Shown here in pieces: positions 8,728 through 17,955 of a stretch of 64,000 nucleotides of DNA. The DNA is from Vibrio sp. DW001 (lineage in GTDB: Bacteria; Pseudomonadota; Gammaproteobacteria; Enterobacterales; Vibrionaceae): positions 372,001 to 436,000 of the forward strand of contig NZ_CP091976.1 of the NCBI RefSeq assembly GCF_029016285.1, read 5' to 3'. The notes beneath the pieces are model-generated. The model worked only from the letters and a program-made list of their open reading frames with translations, made no database searches and was not told the origin of the DNA. The position numbers and the translations under genes were made by a program. Position 1 is the stretch's first letter; each line of letters starts with the position of its first letter.

Positions 8728-9591
8728 ATGAATACGCTAGCTATCGACATTGGTGGAACCAAAATCGCACTTGGTTTAGTGACAGAAGGAGAACTAAAGG
8801 AACGCAGGCAAATCCCGACACCTAAAGTCCGTTCTGCTGAACAGTTCGCTAAAACTATTGTAGATGAATGCCATCATTGGCTATCAAGAGTTGATCGCAT
8901 CGGCGTATCCACAACGGGCTTAGTGACACCAGAGGGTATCACGGCCATTAATCCTGATACGCTCTCTTTTCCTGCCCCCTTTCCTTTGCATCATGCATTA
9001 AACGCGCTCACTGCTCTCCCTGTCGTCATGTTAAATGATGCACAAGCCGCAGCGTGGTTCGAGTTTTTACAGCTCGATGACAACGTTCAGAACATGGCTT
9101 ACATTACCGTATCTACAGGTGTTGGTGGAGGACTGGTATTGAATCGACAGCTTCACAAGGGAGCGAATAATTTTGCCGGGCATATCGGTCATATGGTGAT
9201 TGATCAAAATGGTCATGAATGTGGCTGTGGTCAAAAGGGGTGCGTTGAAGCCGTTGCTTCCGGTACAGCAATAAACAAAGTAGCAAAAAACGTCATTTCA
9301 CCTGACATAACCAACATTGAGCTTTTTTCTATGGCCAGTAATAATGCTCAAGCTAAATCCATCATTCAATCGAGTGCAAAGGCGATAGCAACGCTTTGTT
9401 GCAATCTAAAAGCCAGCTTAGATCTAGATATCATCGTTCTAGGTGGTGGAGTTGGCTTAGCAGAAGGTTACCTATTCCGTGTACAAAATGAAATAGATAG
9501 CCGTCCTGCGCCATTTCGTGTGGGCGTTGTCGCGGCAAACGGAAGTCACGATGCTTGCCTATTAGGTGCAGCGCATCAATTCACGGAGTGA
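8728..9591 (+). CDS. nanK: N-acetylmannosamine kinase (ROK family)
   Basis: This 287-residue ROK kinase phosphorylates ManNAc to ManNAc-6-P with ATP. The N-terminal ATP-binding motif IDIGGTKIALGLV, the sugar-binding G-H-I-G-H-M segment and the ROK zinc motif C-G-C-G-Q-K-G-C (about residues 163-172) are present, as is the second phosphate motif IIVLGGGVGL. Its ATG begins 1 nt after the nanE stop, so translation is coupled. ROK sequence alone cannot exclude other N-acetylhexosamines, but the neighbours fix the likely substrate. Confidence 0.93.
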   Translation: MNTLAIDIGGTKIALGLVTEGELKERRQIPTPKVRSAEQFAKTIVDECHHWLSRVDRIGVSTTGLVTPEGITAINPDTLSFPAPFPLHHALNALTALPVVMLNDAQAAAWFEFLQLDDNVQNMAYITVSTGVGGGLVLNRQLHKGANNFAGHIGHMVIDQNGHECGCGQKGCVEAVASGTAINKVAKNVISPDITNIELFSMASNNAQAKSIIQSSAKAIATLCCNLKASLDLDIIVLGGGVGLAEGYLFRVQNEIDSRPAPFRVGVVAANGSHDACLLGAAHQFTE

Positions 9592-9598
9592 TCGAGCA

Positions 9599-10738
9599 AT
9601 GACAACACAAGCCATTGTCGCTAAACGTATTTTTGACGGTACTAACTTTCACTTGAATTCAGCACTGGTTTGGGATGAGAGTCAAGTTGTCGCGATTATT
9701 CCTACGGATCAATTGACGGTAGGGCTCCGTATCCATCACTTCCCGGATTGCACTGTCACACCGGGTTTCATTGATCTGCAAGTCAATGGTGGTGGGGGCG
9801 TTATGTTTAATCAACAAACTGACACCCATGGGGTTAAAACCATATGCGATGCCCATCGACGCCACGGAACCGCTTACCTGCTACCCACCTTAGTAAGCGA
9901 TACACCAGAAAAAATGAATGAGGCCCTTTGTGTTATCCAACGAGCGGTTTCTGAACAAGTACCCGGCGTCTTGGGGATACATCTTGAAGGTCCATGGCTC
10001 AATCCGGTAAAACGTGGGGCTCATTTTGAGAAATTCATCTATGCGCCTGACATCACCGAATTGGAAAGAATGCCTTGGCTGACCAATGGGAAAGTGCTGG
10101 TTACGCTGGCACCTGAATGTGTGAAAACCGAGTCCATAGAGTGGTTAAAGGCGTGTGGTATCACTGTATCATGCGGACACAGCAACGCAACGGCTCATCA
10201 ACTTTCGAATTCCATCCAATACCTATCCGGTTTTACCCACCTTTTTAATGCTATGTCACCATTAACCGGCAGAGAACAAGGTGTCGTTGGCGTCGCCCTA
10301 GCCCAAGATAACCATTGGTGTTCGATTATTGCTGACGGTGTTCATGTGGCCAGTAACAACGTTCTGCTTTCACATAAGATCAAACCAGATGGAAAACTCA
10401 TTGTTGTAACGGATGCAATGGCAACACTTGGTGATGACCGTGGCCATTTTGTCCTAGGAGAGGAAACCATCTACGTTGACGGAAATAAATTGGTTAACGG
10501 CGAGGGGAATTTGGTTGGTGCGCACATTGGGTTGGATGAATCACTCGCGAATTTAATTCGCTGGGGAATTGAGGAAGTAGAAGCAATCAAAATGGTGTCG
10601 ACTTACCCTGCTCACGCGATTGGTATGAACGGTTCTCTTGGCTATCTCAAACCACACTTCATAGCATCAGCAACGATATTCAATGAGCATTATCAAACTC
10701 AGTCTGTATTAGTTGACGGCCAACTGTTCGAACAATAA
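9599..10738 (+). CDS. nagA: N-acetylglucosamine-6-phosphate deacetylase
   Basis: This 379-residue amidohydrolase removes acetate from GlcNAc-6-P to give GlcN-6-P. The ATG at 9599 follows a GGAG site and lies 7 nt after the nanK stop; an in-frame start at 9566 would overlap nanK and is less likely. Metal and substrate motifs are visible: HLEGPWLNPVKRGAH, CGHSNAT, THLFNAMSPLTGREQG and the catalytic VTDAM. The usual HLEGPF has W in place of F. It completes the pathway to a glycolytic entry metabolite; nagB is not in the window. Confidence 0.95.
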   Translation: MTTQAIVAKRIFDGTNFHLNSALVWDESQVVAIIPTDQLTVGLRIHHFPDCTVTPGFIDLQVNGGGGVMFNQQTDTHGVKTICDAHRRHGTAYLLPTLVSDTPEKMNEALCVIQRAVSEQVPGVLGIHLEGPWLNPVKRGAHFEKFIYAPDITELERMPWLTNGKVLVTLAPECVKTESIEWLKACGITVSCGHSNATAHQLSNSIQYLSGFTHLFNAMSPLTGREQGVVGVALAQDNHWCSIIADGVHVASNNVLLSHKIKPDGKLIVVTDAMATLGDDRGHFVLGEETIYVDGNKLVNGEGNLVGAHIGLDESLANLIRWGIEEVEAIKMVSTYPAHAIGMNGSLGYLKPHFIASATIFNEHYQTQSVLVDGQLFEQ

Positions 10739-10760
10739 CCCTTCGGTGAGTCTATAAACT

Positions 10761-11702
10761 ATGGTGAATACACCTCTAGCGTCTGTTTATTCCAATAAAA
10801 AAGATAACAGTATGCTGTTGTTTTTCTCATATATTATTCTAACCGGGATCGGTTTTCCATTGCTGCGATATGTCAGCCTGAACTTCGATACCATCAACAA
10901 TAATGCCGTCCGTTTTCTTTCTGGTGGCTGCCTGTTTTTAATACTGGTTTTGGTGCAGTATCGACATGAGATAAAGACACTATTTTCATCACGATTGATC
11001 ATTTTTCAGTTGTTACTCGTTGCCTTACTCATGACCGGTAATATGTATTTTTTCATGACTGCAATGCAACTTACTAGCGCCTTAACTGGAAGCATATTTT
11101 GTATTTTAGGGTTGCCTATTACCACGACTCTTGCTGCATTTTTCTATCTTGATGAGAGAAAAAAAGCCAAACAATCTAGGTTCATCTTAAGCAGCTTGCT
11201 TGCCATTGTTGGCTCAGCGTTTTTTGTCGGAACAACAGAACAGATAGCATTAGGCAATAACTTTACCCTTGGTGCTTTCTATTGGATCATCACGATAACA
11301 ATCGCGGCCGTCCAAAATATTCTGGTTAAACAAATAGCACAAAAAGTCCACACCCTCGTTATCAGCACTGTGACGGCATTAATTACAGGAGCCTTGTTTC
11401 TGGGGTACGCCATTATGTCGGACAAGATAGAGACCCTCTTTGTCCAACCGGATTATTTAATTTTACTATTAGTCGTGGCAGGTATGTACGGCTTGGCAAC
11501 GGGAATGTATATGGCATTTCATATCATTCAAAAGAAAGGGGTCGTTATCTTTAATATTTTGCAAATGATGGTGCCTGTCTCTACGGCAATCGTCGCCTAT
11601 ATAACGCTAGGAGAAACCGTCTCTTATTTGCAGCTCATTGGCGCTGCCGGGGTTGTATTGGGTTGTTATGGGGCGTTGACAACGAAAATGACCTCGACCT
11701 AG
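10761..11702 (+). CDS. EamA/DMT-family membrane transporter
   Basis: This 313-residue protein of about ten hydrophobic helices is arranged as two EamA repeats, the drug/metabolite transporter fold. The first repeat includes N-N-A-V-R-F-L-S-G-G, a typical EamA N-terminal signature, and the C-terminal repeat ends in GETVSYLQLIGAAGVVLG. It follows nagA by 22 nt and probably belongs to the nanEK-nagA transcript, where it could export or import an amino sugar or a by-product; the substrate is unknown. The start may instead be the internal ATG at 10812, just before the first helix. A terminator follows. Confidence 0.8.
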   Translation: MVNTPLASVYSNKKDNSMLLFFSYIILTGIGFPLLRYVSLNFDTINNNAVRFLSGGCLFLILVLVQYRHEIKTLFSSRLIIFQLLLVALLMTGNMYFFMTAMQLTSALTGSIFCILGLPITTTLAAFFYLDERKKAKQSRFILSSLLAIVGSAFFVGTTEQIALGNNFTLGAFYWIITITIAAVQNILVKQIAQKVHTLVISTVTALITGALFLGYAIMSDKIETLFVQPDYLILLLVVAGMYGLATGMYMAFHIIQKKGVVIFNILQMMVPVSTAIVAYITLGETVSYLQLIGAAGVVLGCYGALTTKMTST

Positions 11703-11729
11703 GTTTTAGACATCATCTTAAGCAAGAAT

Positions 11730-11765
11730 AAAAAATGGCCACCATATTAGTGACCATTTTAAAAA
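11730..11765. terminator. Bidirectional terminator between the EamA gene and cbpA
   Basis: AAAATGGCCAC and GTGACCATTTT form an 11-bp stem with one mismatch and a short loop, flanked by A and T runs, so it can end both the rightward nan operon and the leftward cbpA transcript. Confidence 0.75.
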
Positions 11766-11773
11766 CACAGTGC

Positions 11774-12676
11774 CTACGCTAATGTCGCTTTAAACTGCTC
11801 CATCAAATCGGTCTGCTCACTGGTTAAGTTCGTTGGTGTCACCACCTTGATTTTGACCAGAAGGTCACCCGTTTCACCCTTACGACTCGTCACACCCTTA
11901 CCGGTAACTTTAAACTTTCTACCATTTTGCGTACCGGCCAGAATCTTAAGCTTAAATCGATTGTCTAAAGCCTGAACTTCTAGCTCGCCACCTAATGTGG
12001 CGGTCGCTATATTTATTTCGGAATGACAGATCAAATCATTTCCATCGCGCTCTAAATAAGGATGAGAACGAATCAATACCTTGATAAACATGTTACCCGC
12101 AGGGCCACCATTGATACCGGAGCCGCCTTTACCTGAAAATCGTATTTTTTCTTCTTCTTTAATCCCTTTAGGGATTTTGACATTGATTTTCTTTTGCTCT
12201 CCATTAACAGGCAACTCAACGACTTTTTCAGCACCCTGAATGGCTTCTACAAAATCAACGGTCACAGAGAATTCAACATCCTGTCCTTTTTGAGGTCGTG
12301 GCTGACGGCCTCTTGCTTGCGAAAAAACGTCGTCGAATCCACCACCGCCAAACCCTTGTCTACGTTGACCGAACGCATCACCAAAGATGTCTTCAAAGCC
12401 CCCGCCACCAAAACCTTGAGAGCGACTCTGACCACCGCCAAAACCATTATTTTCGAAACCAGCATGACCATACTGATCGTATTTACGACGCTTACTTGAA
12501 TCGGTCAACATTTCGTATGCTTCTTTCACTTCTTTGAAGCTCGCTTCGGCAGTCGCATCTCCCGGATTTTTATCCGGATGGTATTTCATCGCGAGCTTTT
12601 TATAAGCCTTCTTAATGTCTTTTTCAGAGGCATCTTTTGAGACATCGAGCACGCTGTAATAATCGCGTTTAGACAT
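11774..12676 (-). CDS. cbpA: CbpA-like J-domain co-chaperone
   Basis: This 300-residue class II Hsp40 has an N-terminal J domain (residues 5-70) with the HPD motif in YHPDKNPGD, a Gly/Phe-rich linker (about 75-125), and a two-subdomain C-terminal peptide-binding region with PKGIKEEEKIRF. It lacks the CxxCxGxG zinc repeats of DnaJ. Such proteins stimulate DnaK; E. coli CbpA also binds curved DNA. The J-domain and linker layout fit CbpA better than DnaJ, although no adjacent CbpM modulator is seen. A GAGG site precedes the ATG. Confidence 0.85.
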   Translation of the reverse strand: MSKRDYYSVLDVSKDASEKDIKKAYKKLAMKYHPDKNPGDATAEASFKEVKEAYEMLTDSSKRRKYDQYGHAGFENNGFGGGQSRSQGFGGGGFEDIFGDAFGQRRQGFGGGGFDDVFSQARGRQPRPQKGQDVEFSVTVDFVEAIQGAEKVVELPVNGEQKKINVKIPKGIKEEEKIRFSGKGGSGINGGPAGNMFIKVLIRSHPYLERDGNDLICHSEINIATATLGGELEVQALDNRFKLKILAGTQNGRKFKVTGKGVTSRKGETGDLLVKIKVVTPTNLTSEQTDLMEQFKATLA

Positions 12677-12827
12677 GTATTACCTCAATAATAAAAATAT
12701 GAAATGGTCTCAGCCTTTCAGCCTAATTTTCAGAAAGTAGAAGTGTATGGCTTGGGGGCTACTCTGTCTATTTTAATATGTTAACCTATGGCCCTATTTT
12801 TTAAATTGGCACGTTTTCAGGATTCCC

Positions 12828-13442
12828 ATGACCTATTCTTCCGCTAAGTCCGTCATCGTACTCGACTTCGAAACCACTGGCTTATCTCCAAACATGGGCG
12901 ATCGCGCGATAGAAATCGGAGCGGTAAAACTTATCGACGGTGTGGTTCAAGAAACCTTTCAACAACTGATGAACCCTGGATTTAGAGTCAGTGGATTTAT
13001 AGCCAATTACACTGGGATCTCGAATGCGATGCTAACCAACGCCCCCTCATGCGAAGAGGTTATGGCCGAATTTGCCGCATTTATTGGAGACGACAATCTG
13101 GTTGCCCATAATGCATCATTTGATAAACGTTTTCTTGATGCTGAATTACAACGAGTAGGCGCTCATTACTCCGGTCAATTTGCCTGCTCTATGTTGATAG
13201 CAAGACGCTTGATTCAGGATTCACCAACCCATAAATTAGGTGACTTAATAAGACACAAACAGATTGAACACGATGGCGTCTTTCACCGAGCCTTAGCCGA
13301 TTCAGAAATGACAGCCAAATTATGGATGGTGATGGTCAAAGAGTTAGAAGAACAAAACATCATTAATCCAAGCTTTGGGCTGATGCAAAAAATCAGTAAA
13401 ACCAGCAAGAATGCGATAGACGCATTGCTATGTCACTACTAA
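12828..13442 (+). CDS. DnaQ-like 3'-5' exonuclease (DEDDh)
   Basis: This 204-residue protein consists of a single RNase-T/DnaQ exonuclease fold. All active-site motifs are visible: ExoI VLDFETTGLSP (D and E), ExoII HNASFDKRFLD, and ExoIII H-R-A-L-A-D-S-E with the DEDDh histidine. It resembles the stand-alone PolC/epsilon-like exonucleases of Vibrio rather than replicative DnaQ, because it lacks the polymerase-binding C-terminal extension. It probably trims DNA or RNA 3' ends; the physiological substrate is not known. It is monocistronic, divergent from cbpA. Confidence 0.85.
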   Translation: MTYSSAKSVIVLDFETTGLSPNMGDRAIEIGAVKLIDGVVQETFQQLMNPGFRVSGFIANYTGISNAMLTNAPSCEEVMAEFAAFIGDDNLVAHNASFDKRFLDAELQRVGAHYSGQFACSMLIARRLIQDSPTHKLGDLIRHKQIEHDGVFHRALADSEMTAKLWMVMVKELEEQNIINPSFGLMQKISKTSKNAIDALLCHY

Positions 13443-13483
13443 CATTTGAAACTATCCAATTCAGGCTATTACAAAACCGGCAT

Positions 13484-14251
13484 TTATTTCACCACATACT
13501 CATAAGGTGTGGTGGTGGTAATAAATGTAAACCCATACTTTTCAACTATCGGCCTGCTCATATCCGACGCATCGATGACTAAGTATTTTACGCCGCGTTT
13601 TTTAGCATCGTTAATTCTTTTATGCAATAAAGCACTATAGTGACCTCGCGCTCTATACGCTTCCAACGTCGAGCCCCCCCAAATACCGGCAAAAGGACTA
13701 TCGGTTCCATATTCTATTCTTGCCGATGAGACCGCTAAGCCATCTTCATAGATCACATATATCGATGTGTTTTGTGGTGCACTTTTTTTGCAAGCAATAA
13801 GATGCGTTTCTTGACCACTGTGGTCTCCACCCCAAACTGTTTCAGAAACAGAGATATAATCCCTAATACCCGCAGCGTCCGTCACCTCAACGCAGGTTGC
13901 CAACTCCGGCAAATAGCCTTTAACGCTACCCAAATCCAATAACATAAACGACTCTGCATCACCTTCTTCAAAGCCATACTGCATAAGTTTTTTCTTAATC
14001 TCTATTGGCCTATCGGTATCGTATACCTTCCACTCAAAATTCTTGTTACACGATTTGAAAAATTCGATTTCGGTTTCGATCGCGCTATCAAGTTGATCAA
14101 TACTAAGTTGGTAATACGAGACAAAGCTGCCCCACTCTTCTTCTGCAACAAATCGGATAACCTGACCAATCTGCATTTTGGAATAACCCGGAACATCTAG
14201 TCCAATTCTCTCGTGCTGCGCGTATTCATCCATTATTTTTTGAATGTTCAT
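13484..14251 (-). CDS. GNAT-family N-acetyltransferase
   Basis: This 255-residue protein has a GNAT fold in its C-terminal half: IWGGSTLEAYRARGHYSALLHKRI is the acetyl-CoA-binding beta4-alpha3 region with the R-x-x-G-x-Y/A type loop, and YGFTFITTTTPYEYV is the closing strand. The N-terminal half (about 1-120) has no family I can name. It lies 18 nt after the patatin gene on the same strand and is probably co-transcribed. Substrate unknown. Confidence 0.75.
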   Translation of the reverse strand: MNIQKIMDEYAQHERIGLDVPGYSKMQIGQVIRFVAEEEWGSFVSYYQLSIDQLDSAIETEIEFFKSCNKNFEWKVYDTDRPIEIKKKLMQYGFEEGDAESFMLLDLGSVKGYLPELATCVEVTDAAGIRDYISVSETVWGGDHSGQETHLIACKKSAPQNTSIYVIYEDGLAVSSARIEYGTDSPFAGIWGGSTLEAYRARGHYSALLHKRINDAKKRGVKYLVIDASDMSRPIVEKYGFTFITTTTPYEYVVK

Positions 14252-14269
14252 CTTTTGTCCCTAATTGTT

Positions 14270-15115
14270 TTATTCCTGCCAACGTGAAATAGCAACCTTT
14301 CCCAATTCAAGCCCTAATTTATAGCCTTTTATCAGTGGTTCAGGTTCTCGTGTCAATCGCTTAAGTTTAAACGATTCAGGTGGGCATATTTCTATAATAT
14401 CTACCCCTAACGGCGGGTTTCGAATCAGTTCGAGTGATTCGTTGTACTGCTGTGCTCGTTGCAACATGGGTTGTATTAAAGCTGGCGATTTTCTTAAGGC
14501 TCGTTTATAAAACGTGGGCATTTTGGGGGGCGATTTTTTATAAGAGTATGGCCGACTGCGTAATACCATGATTTTTTTTGCACCACGACGTATCGTCTCG
14601 GCAACAGGAATAGAATCGGACGCACCGCCATCGACATAACACTGCCCATTTAACGCTATATCCTGCTTATACATAACAGGCAATGCGCTACTCGCTTTCA
14701 TTGTCTCTACCAAAGTCGATGATTGAGCGAGATGGTATTCAGGTTGGCCAGTGCTTTTGTTAGTAAGACCTAAGAAAAATGGACGGCCGTCTTTTTCAAT
14801 TGTCTCTAGGTCCATACCAAGATCCTGCATGGTGGCTTTCCACAACCAATCAATATCGAGTAAATCACCACCCCGAATAAAATTAACCGGAGTGAAAAAC
14901 GCTTTTCGACAACTGTAATCGGCATAAATCTTTAGATTTCGACCTGGCATTTTTGCCAAGTAAGCGGCGACATTTGATGCGCCAGCCGACACCCCCCAAA
15001 AGCTATCAAATGGCGAAAAATTAACCGATAAAAAATGATCGAGTACACCACAAGAGAAAACGCCTCGCATTGCGCCACCTTCCACAATCAACGCATTATT
15101 ACCAATAGCGTCCAT
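14270..15115 (-). CDS. Patatin-like phospholipase (YjjU/RssA type)
   Basis: This 281-residue patatin-fold serine hydrolase has the oxyanion motif G-G-A-M-R-G-V near residue 17, the nucleophile elbow G-V-S-A-G near 44 and the aspartate of the Ser-Asp dyad in DGGASDSIP near 163. It has no signal peptide or membrane helix, so it is probably cytosolic and acts on lipids at the inner membrane. The C terminus matches the extra domain of the YjjU group. GGAGG precedes the ATG. It heads a two-gene unit with the GNAT gene; the AT-rich repeat region lies upstream. Confidence 0.83.
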   Translation of the reverse strand: MDAIGNNALIVEGGAMRGVFSCGVLDHFLSVNFSPFDSFWGVSAGASNVAAYLAKMPGRNLKIYADYSCRKAFFTPVNFIRGGDLLDIDWLWKATMQDLGMDLETIEKDGRPFFLGLTNKSTGQPEYHLAQSSTLVETMKASSALPVMYKQDIALNGQCYVDGGASDSIPVAETIRRGAKKIMVLRSRPYSYKKSPPKMPTFYKRALRKSPALIQPMLQRAQQYNESLELIRNPPLGVDIIEICPPESFKLKRLTREPEPLIKGYKLGLELGKVAISRWQE

Positions 15116-15653
15116 TCAATAACCCTCCTTTTTTATTAATGATAGCTCAAACACCATATAATAACTTGCTACATTCATCAATAAATACAATAGGTTATAA
15201 TTTCACTAACTCTATTTTCATTAATAACAATGAAAAATATTAATGTGCAAATTTGACAATACTCATATTAGCACTACAATTTAGTTGTGTGTCACAGCTG
15301 TTGAAACTAACAGTCAATATAGAAAAGTTCCAAATAGTAATACAATTGGTAAATAGAAAAAGTAACATCAACGCTGCTGAGTTAGCAGTCATTAGTAAAG
15401 TTCCAAAAAGGTTACACTTGGTAAATTAGAAATATGTAACACGCATGCTAAATTAGCATTTTTTTAACTTGGTACAATCGTAAATTGATTTAGTAATATC
15501 GTAAATTAAGTATATTTTGTGAAAAGTAACAGAAACAAAGTAAGACGTACAAGTAATAGAAAATTGTTAAAAATCATTCTACAAATGCTACAAATGACAC
15601 ACGCTTACTGCCGAATGGGTAATGAGTATTGAGTAATAGGTAGTAATTTACAA
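15116..15653. repeat. AT-rich intergenic region with 73-bp tandem repeat and hairpins
   Basis: This 538-bp stretch has no credible ORF. Two imperfect 73-bp units start with AAAGTTCCAAA at 15324 and 15397, each continuing with TTGGTAAAT and GTAAC. Each unit is preceded or ended by a small hairpin: CTGTT-gaaact-AACAG (about 15299-15314), CTGCT-gagtt-AGCAG (about 15374-15388) and ATGCT-aaatt-AGCAT (about 15445-15459). The stems differ between copies yet remain paired. The third is followed by seven Ts, like a rightward terminator. It may be a tandem small-RNA locus or a regulator-binding array upstream of the patatin gene. Confidence 0.55.
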
Positions 15654-15685
15654 AAAAACAGCAACCCTAGGGTTGCTGTTTTTCT
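15654..15685. terminator. Rho-independent terminator after uxuA
   Basis: A perfect palindrome ACAGCAACCCTAGGGTTGCT is flanked by A and T runs on both sides. It lies 17 nt beyond the uxuA stop and would end the leftward gntR-uxuA transcript; it is symmetrical and could work both ways. Confidence 0.85.
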
Positions 15686-15700
15686 TTCTGAAGATACATT

Positions 15701-16894
15701 CTATTTATCGAAAAAGGAGCGTTGCAATGCAACCTCTAGCCCCCTGATCTCTGCTAAGCCTTTCAATCGACCAATGCAAGAATAACCAGGGTTGGTTTTC
15801 TTATTAAGGTCATCAATCATTTGATGTCCATGATCAGGACGCATAGGAATGAGGCGTGTTTCACCTTTATTTTTACGGCGATTCTCCTCTTCAAGCAGCG
15901 CCATCACAACGTTATACATATCAACGTCTCCAGATAAATGGGCAGCTTCATGGAAACTCATTTGGTTCTCTTCACGTTGAGTAGACCGTAAATGCGTAAA
16001 GTAAATGCGATCGCCATGTTGTTTAATCATATTAACGAGATCATTGTCGCCGCGCACGCCGTATGAACCCGTACACATCGTGATCCCGTTCATTTGATTT
16101 GGGACTTCTGTCGTCAACCAATCGATATCCTCAATAGTAGATACAATACGAGGCAGGCCAAGAATTGGGCGCGGTGGATCGTCAGGATGTACGGCAAGTT
16201 TCAACCCATATTGGTCGCATACTGGCATGAGTTCCTTAAGAAAGAGCGCCATATGTGCTCGTAGGTCATCTTTACTGATCCCTTTATAGGTATCTAAACG
16301 CGCTTGAAACTCATCAAGCGTATAACCCTCTTCTGCACCCGGAAGCCCTGCGATAATATTCGCCGTCAGTTTATCGATATCGGCTTGAGTCATATTATCA
16401 AAATAAGCCTTGGCTTCTGCCTGCTCTTTCTCTGAGTAATCTGCTTGTGCACCCGGACGCTTCAAAATATGCAGTTCAAATGCCGCAAAGGCAATTTGGT
16501 CAAACCGCAATGCTCTTGACCCATCTGGTAATTCAAATTCAAGATCGGTACGGGTCCAATCCAATACAGGCATAAAGTTATAGCAGACAGTATCAATACC
16601 GCATTTTGCTAAATTCTCTAGCGACGCTCGATAATTTTCAATCCATTTAGCGTAGTCACCTGTCCGAGTTTTTATCTCTTCATGAACAGGAACACTCTCC
16701 ACGACAGACCATGTAAGACTGTTTTTTTCTAACAATGTTTTACGCTTTTGTATCTCTTCAATACTCCAAACTTCCCCATTAGGGATATGGTGCAATGCCG
16801 TTACTACTCCCGTTGCACCAGCTTGACGAATATCATTTAGCGATACGAGATCATTTGGTCCATACCAACGCCACGTCTGTTCCATAACTTTCAC
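15701..16894 (-). CDS. uxuA: Mannonate dehydratase
   Basis: This 397-residue enzyme dehydrates D-mannonate to 2-keto-3-deoxy-D-gluconate. It matches UxuA end to end: [16 protein letters not shown] start, [12 protein letters not shown], the metal-site segment [10 protein letters not shown] near 232, [11 protein letters not shown], and [13 protein letters not shown] near the C terminus. The length equals that of the E. coli protein (394). It is last in the leftward arm of the glucuronate regulon, downstream of the GntR gene. A GAAAGGTGAAAG ribosome site precedes the ATG. Confidence 0.96.
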   Translation of the reverse strand: MKVMEQTWRWYGPNDLVSLNDIRQAGATGVVTALHHIPNGEVWSIEEIQKRKTLLEKNSLTWSVVESVPVHEEIKTRTGDYAKWIENYRASLENLAKCGIDTVCYNFMPVLDWTRTDLEFELPDGSRALRFDQIAFAAFELHILKRPGAQADYSEKEQAEAKAYFDNMTQADIDKLTANIIAGLPGAEEGYTLDEFQARLDTYKGISKDDLRAHMALFLKELMPVCDQYGLKLAVHPDDPPRPILGLPRIVSTIEDIDWLTTEVPNQMNGITMCTGSYGVRGDNDLVNMIKQHGDRIYFTHLRSTQREENQMSFHEAAHLSGDVDMYNVVMALLEEENRRKNKGETRLIPMRPDHGHQMIDDLNKKTNPGYSCIGRLKGLAEIRGLEVALQRSFFDK

Positions 16895-16968
16895 CTTTCA
16901 AAATTCTGAGCTTTAATACCAAACCAAAGTCCGTGCCGAACACGAATACTTGCTACCTTTTTATCGTT

Positions 16969-17739
16969 TTACGAAGTCACCGGATAAGAGCTAAATAGAA
17001 ATCCATCAAACTTGGGATCATCTACATCCGATAACTCAAAGAGCGTTTCTTTTACGTTTTCTAGATGAAGCCACATAGCTTCACGGGCCGCCGTTGGGTC
17101 TTTGCGTACAAGAGCCATATAGATTTTTTCATGATCCGCTAACCAACGTCTGCGGTAGTCTTGATCAGAAATACGTTCATGTAGTTGACGCCACATCGAA
17201 CTTTTTTCACGACGTACCCACAGCTCTTTTACCATGTCACACAACACGCTATTTTGTGTCGCTTCTGCGATAGCGATGTGGAACATTTCGTCACCGTCAT
17301 AATCGAGACAGTTATCATCTAAATGCTTCCGTTCCATATCCAGTGCTGTTCGTAGCTTCGATATGTCATTCTTTGTTACTTGACCTGCAGCAAATTCAGC
17401 TATTCGGCTTTCTAAAAATTGGCGAGCTTGTAGCATTTCAAATGGGCCTACATCATCGTCATCTTCAGCATCGGTCTCTATTTTATGCTGCTCTTTCATC
17501 AGCTTTTGAGCATCATCTGGCGTATTAACCACGAAGACACCAGACCCTTTGCGTACTTTGACTATATTTTGCAGCTCTAACATGATGAGCGATTCTCTGA
17601 TCACGGAACGGCTTACTTCCATCTGCTCGGCAATCTCTCTTTCAGGCGGGAGCTTATCCCCAACCTTAAATTCGCCTGCTGATATTTTATCTTTTAGTTT
17701 TAAGCCTATCTGCTGATATAGGCGCTTAGTAATTATCAT
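16969..17739 (-). CDS. GntR/FadR-subfamily regulator of hexuronate genes (UxuR-like)
   Basis: This 256-residue regulator has an N-terminal winged helix (residues 10-75, with L-P-P-E-R-E-I-A-E and VSRSVIRESL), and an all-helical FCD ligand domain (about 95-235) with the metal-site pattern typical of FadR-subfamily proteins. Size and position between uxuA and the uronate TRAP genes point to a repressor released by a hexuronate or its product, as UxuR/ExuR in E. coli. TTGGCCTGAC at 17781 upstream resembles half of the palindrome at 19124-19140, which suggests autoregulation. Confidence 0.85.
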   Translation of the reverse strand: MIITKRLYQQIGLKLKDKISAGEFKVGDKLPPEREIAEQMEVSRSVIRESLIMLELQNIVKVRKGSGVFVVNTPDDAQKLMKEQHKIETDAEDDDDVGPFEMLQARQFLESRIAEFAAGQVTKNDISKLRTALDMERKHLDDNCLDYDGDEMFHIAIAEATQNSVLCDMVKELWVRREKSSMWRQLHERISDQDYRRRWLADHEKIYMALVRKDPTAAREAMWLHLENVKETLFELSDVDDPKFDGFLFSSYPVTS

Positions 17740-17955
17740 TTCTACATCAAACCTATTGTTCGAATTTCACTCAGAGAACTTTGGCCTGACATCATATCAG
17801 TAATTATTGAATGCTCAATAAATTGGTATGTCAGGTGCCACGTTAAAAACAAAAACCTATATGTTTTTCTTTGCCTATCCACACAAAGAAAGAAATATAA
17901 CCTCTTTAAAGCTGTTTTCTCAATAAAGGGGCTCAATAGAGCCCCCTAATAGACA
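17740..17955 (-). promoter_or_regulatory. gntR upstream region with nested dyad; terminator of the TRAP binding-protein gene
   Basis: Outer arms CCTGACAT (17785-17792) and ATGTCAGG (17828-17835) enclose a perfect inner repeat TTATTGA-atgc-TCAATAA (17804-17821). The left arm includes TTGGCCTGAC, a half-match to the GntR-type palindrome at 19124. GGGGCTC-aata-GAGCCCC at 17928-17945 is a hairpin just after the TRAP gene stop and, followed by T-rich DNA on the minus strand, is a likely leaky terminator. Confidence 0.55.

Noticed and set aside
17742..17936. 64-codon leftward frame upstream of the GntR gene
   Set aside because: It has no ribosome site, overlaps the dyad and terminator structures and does not look like a protein family.
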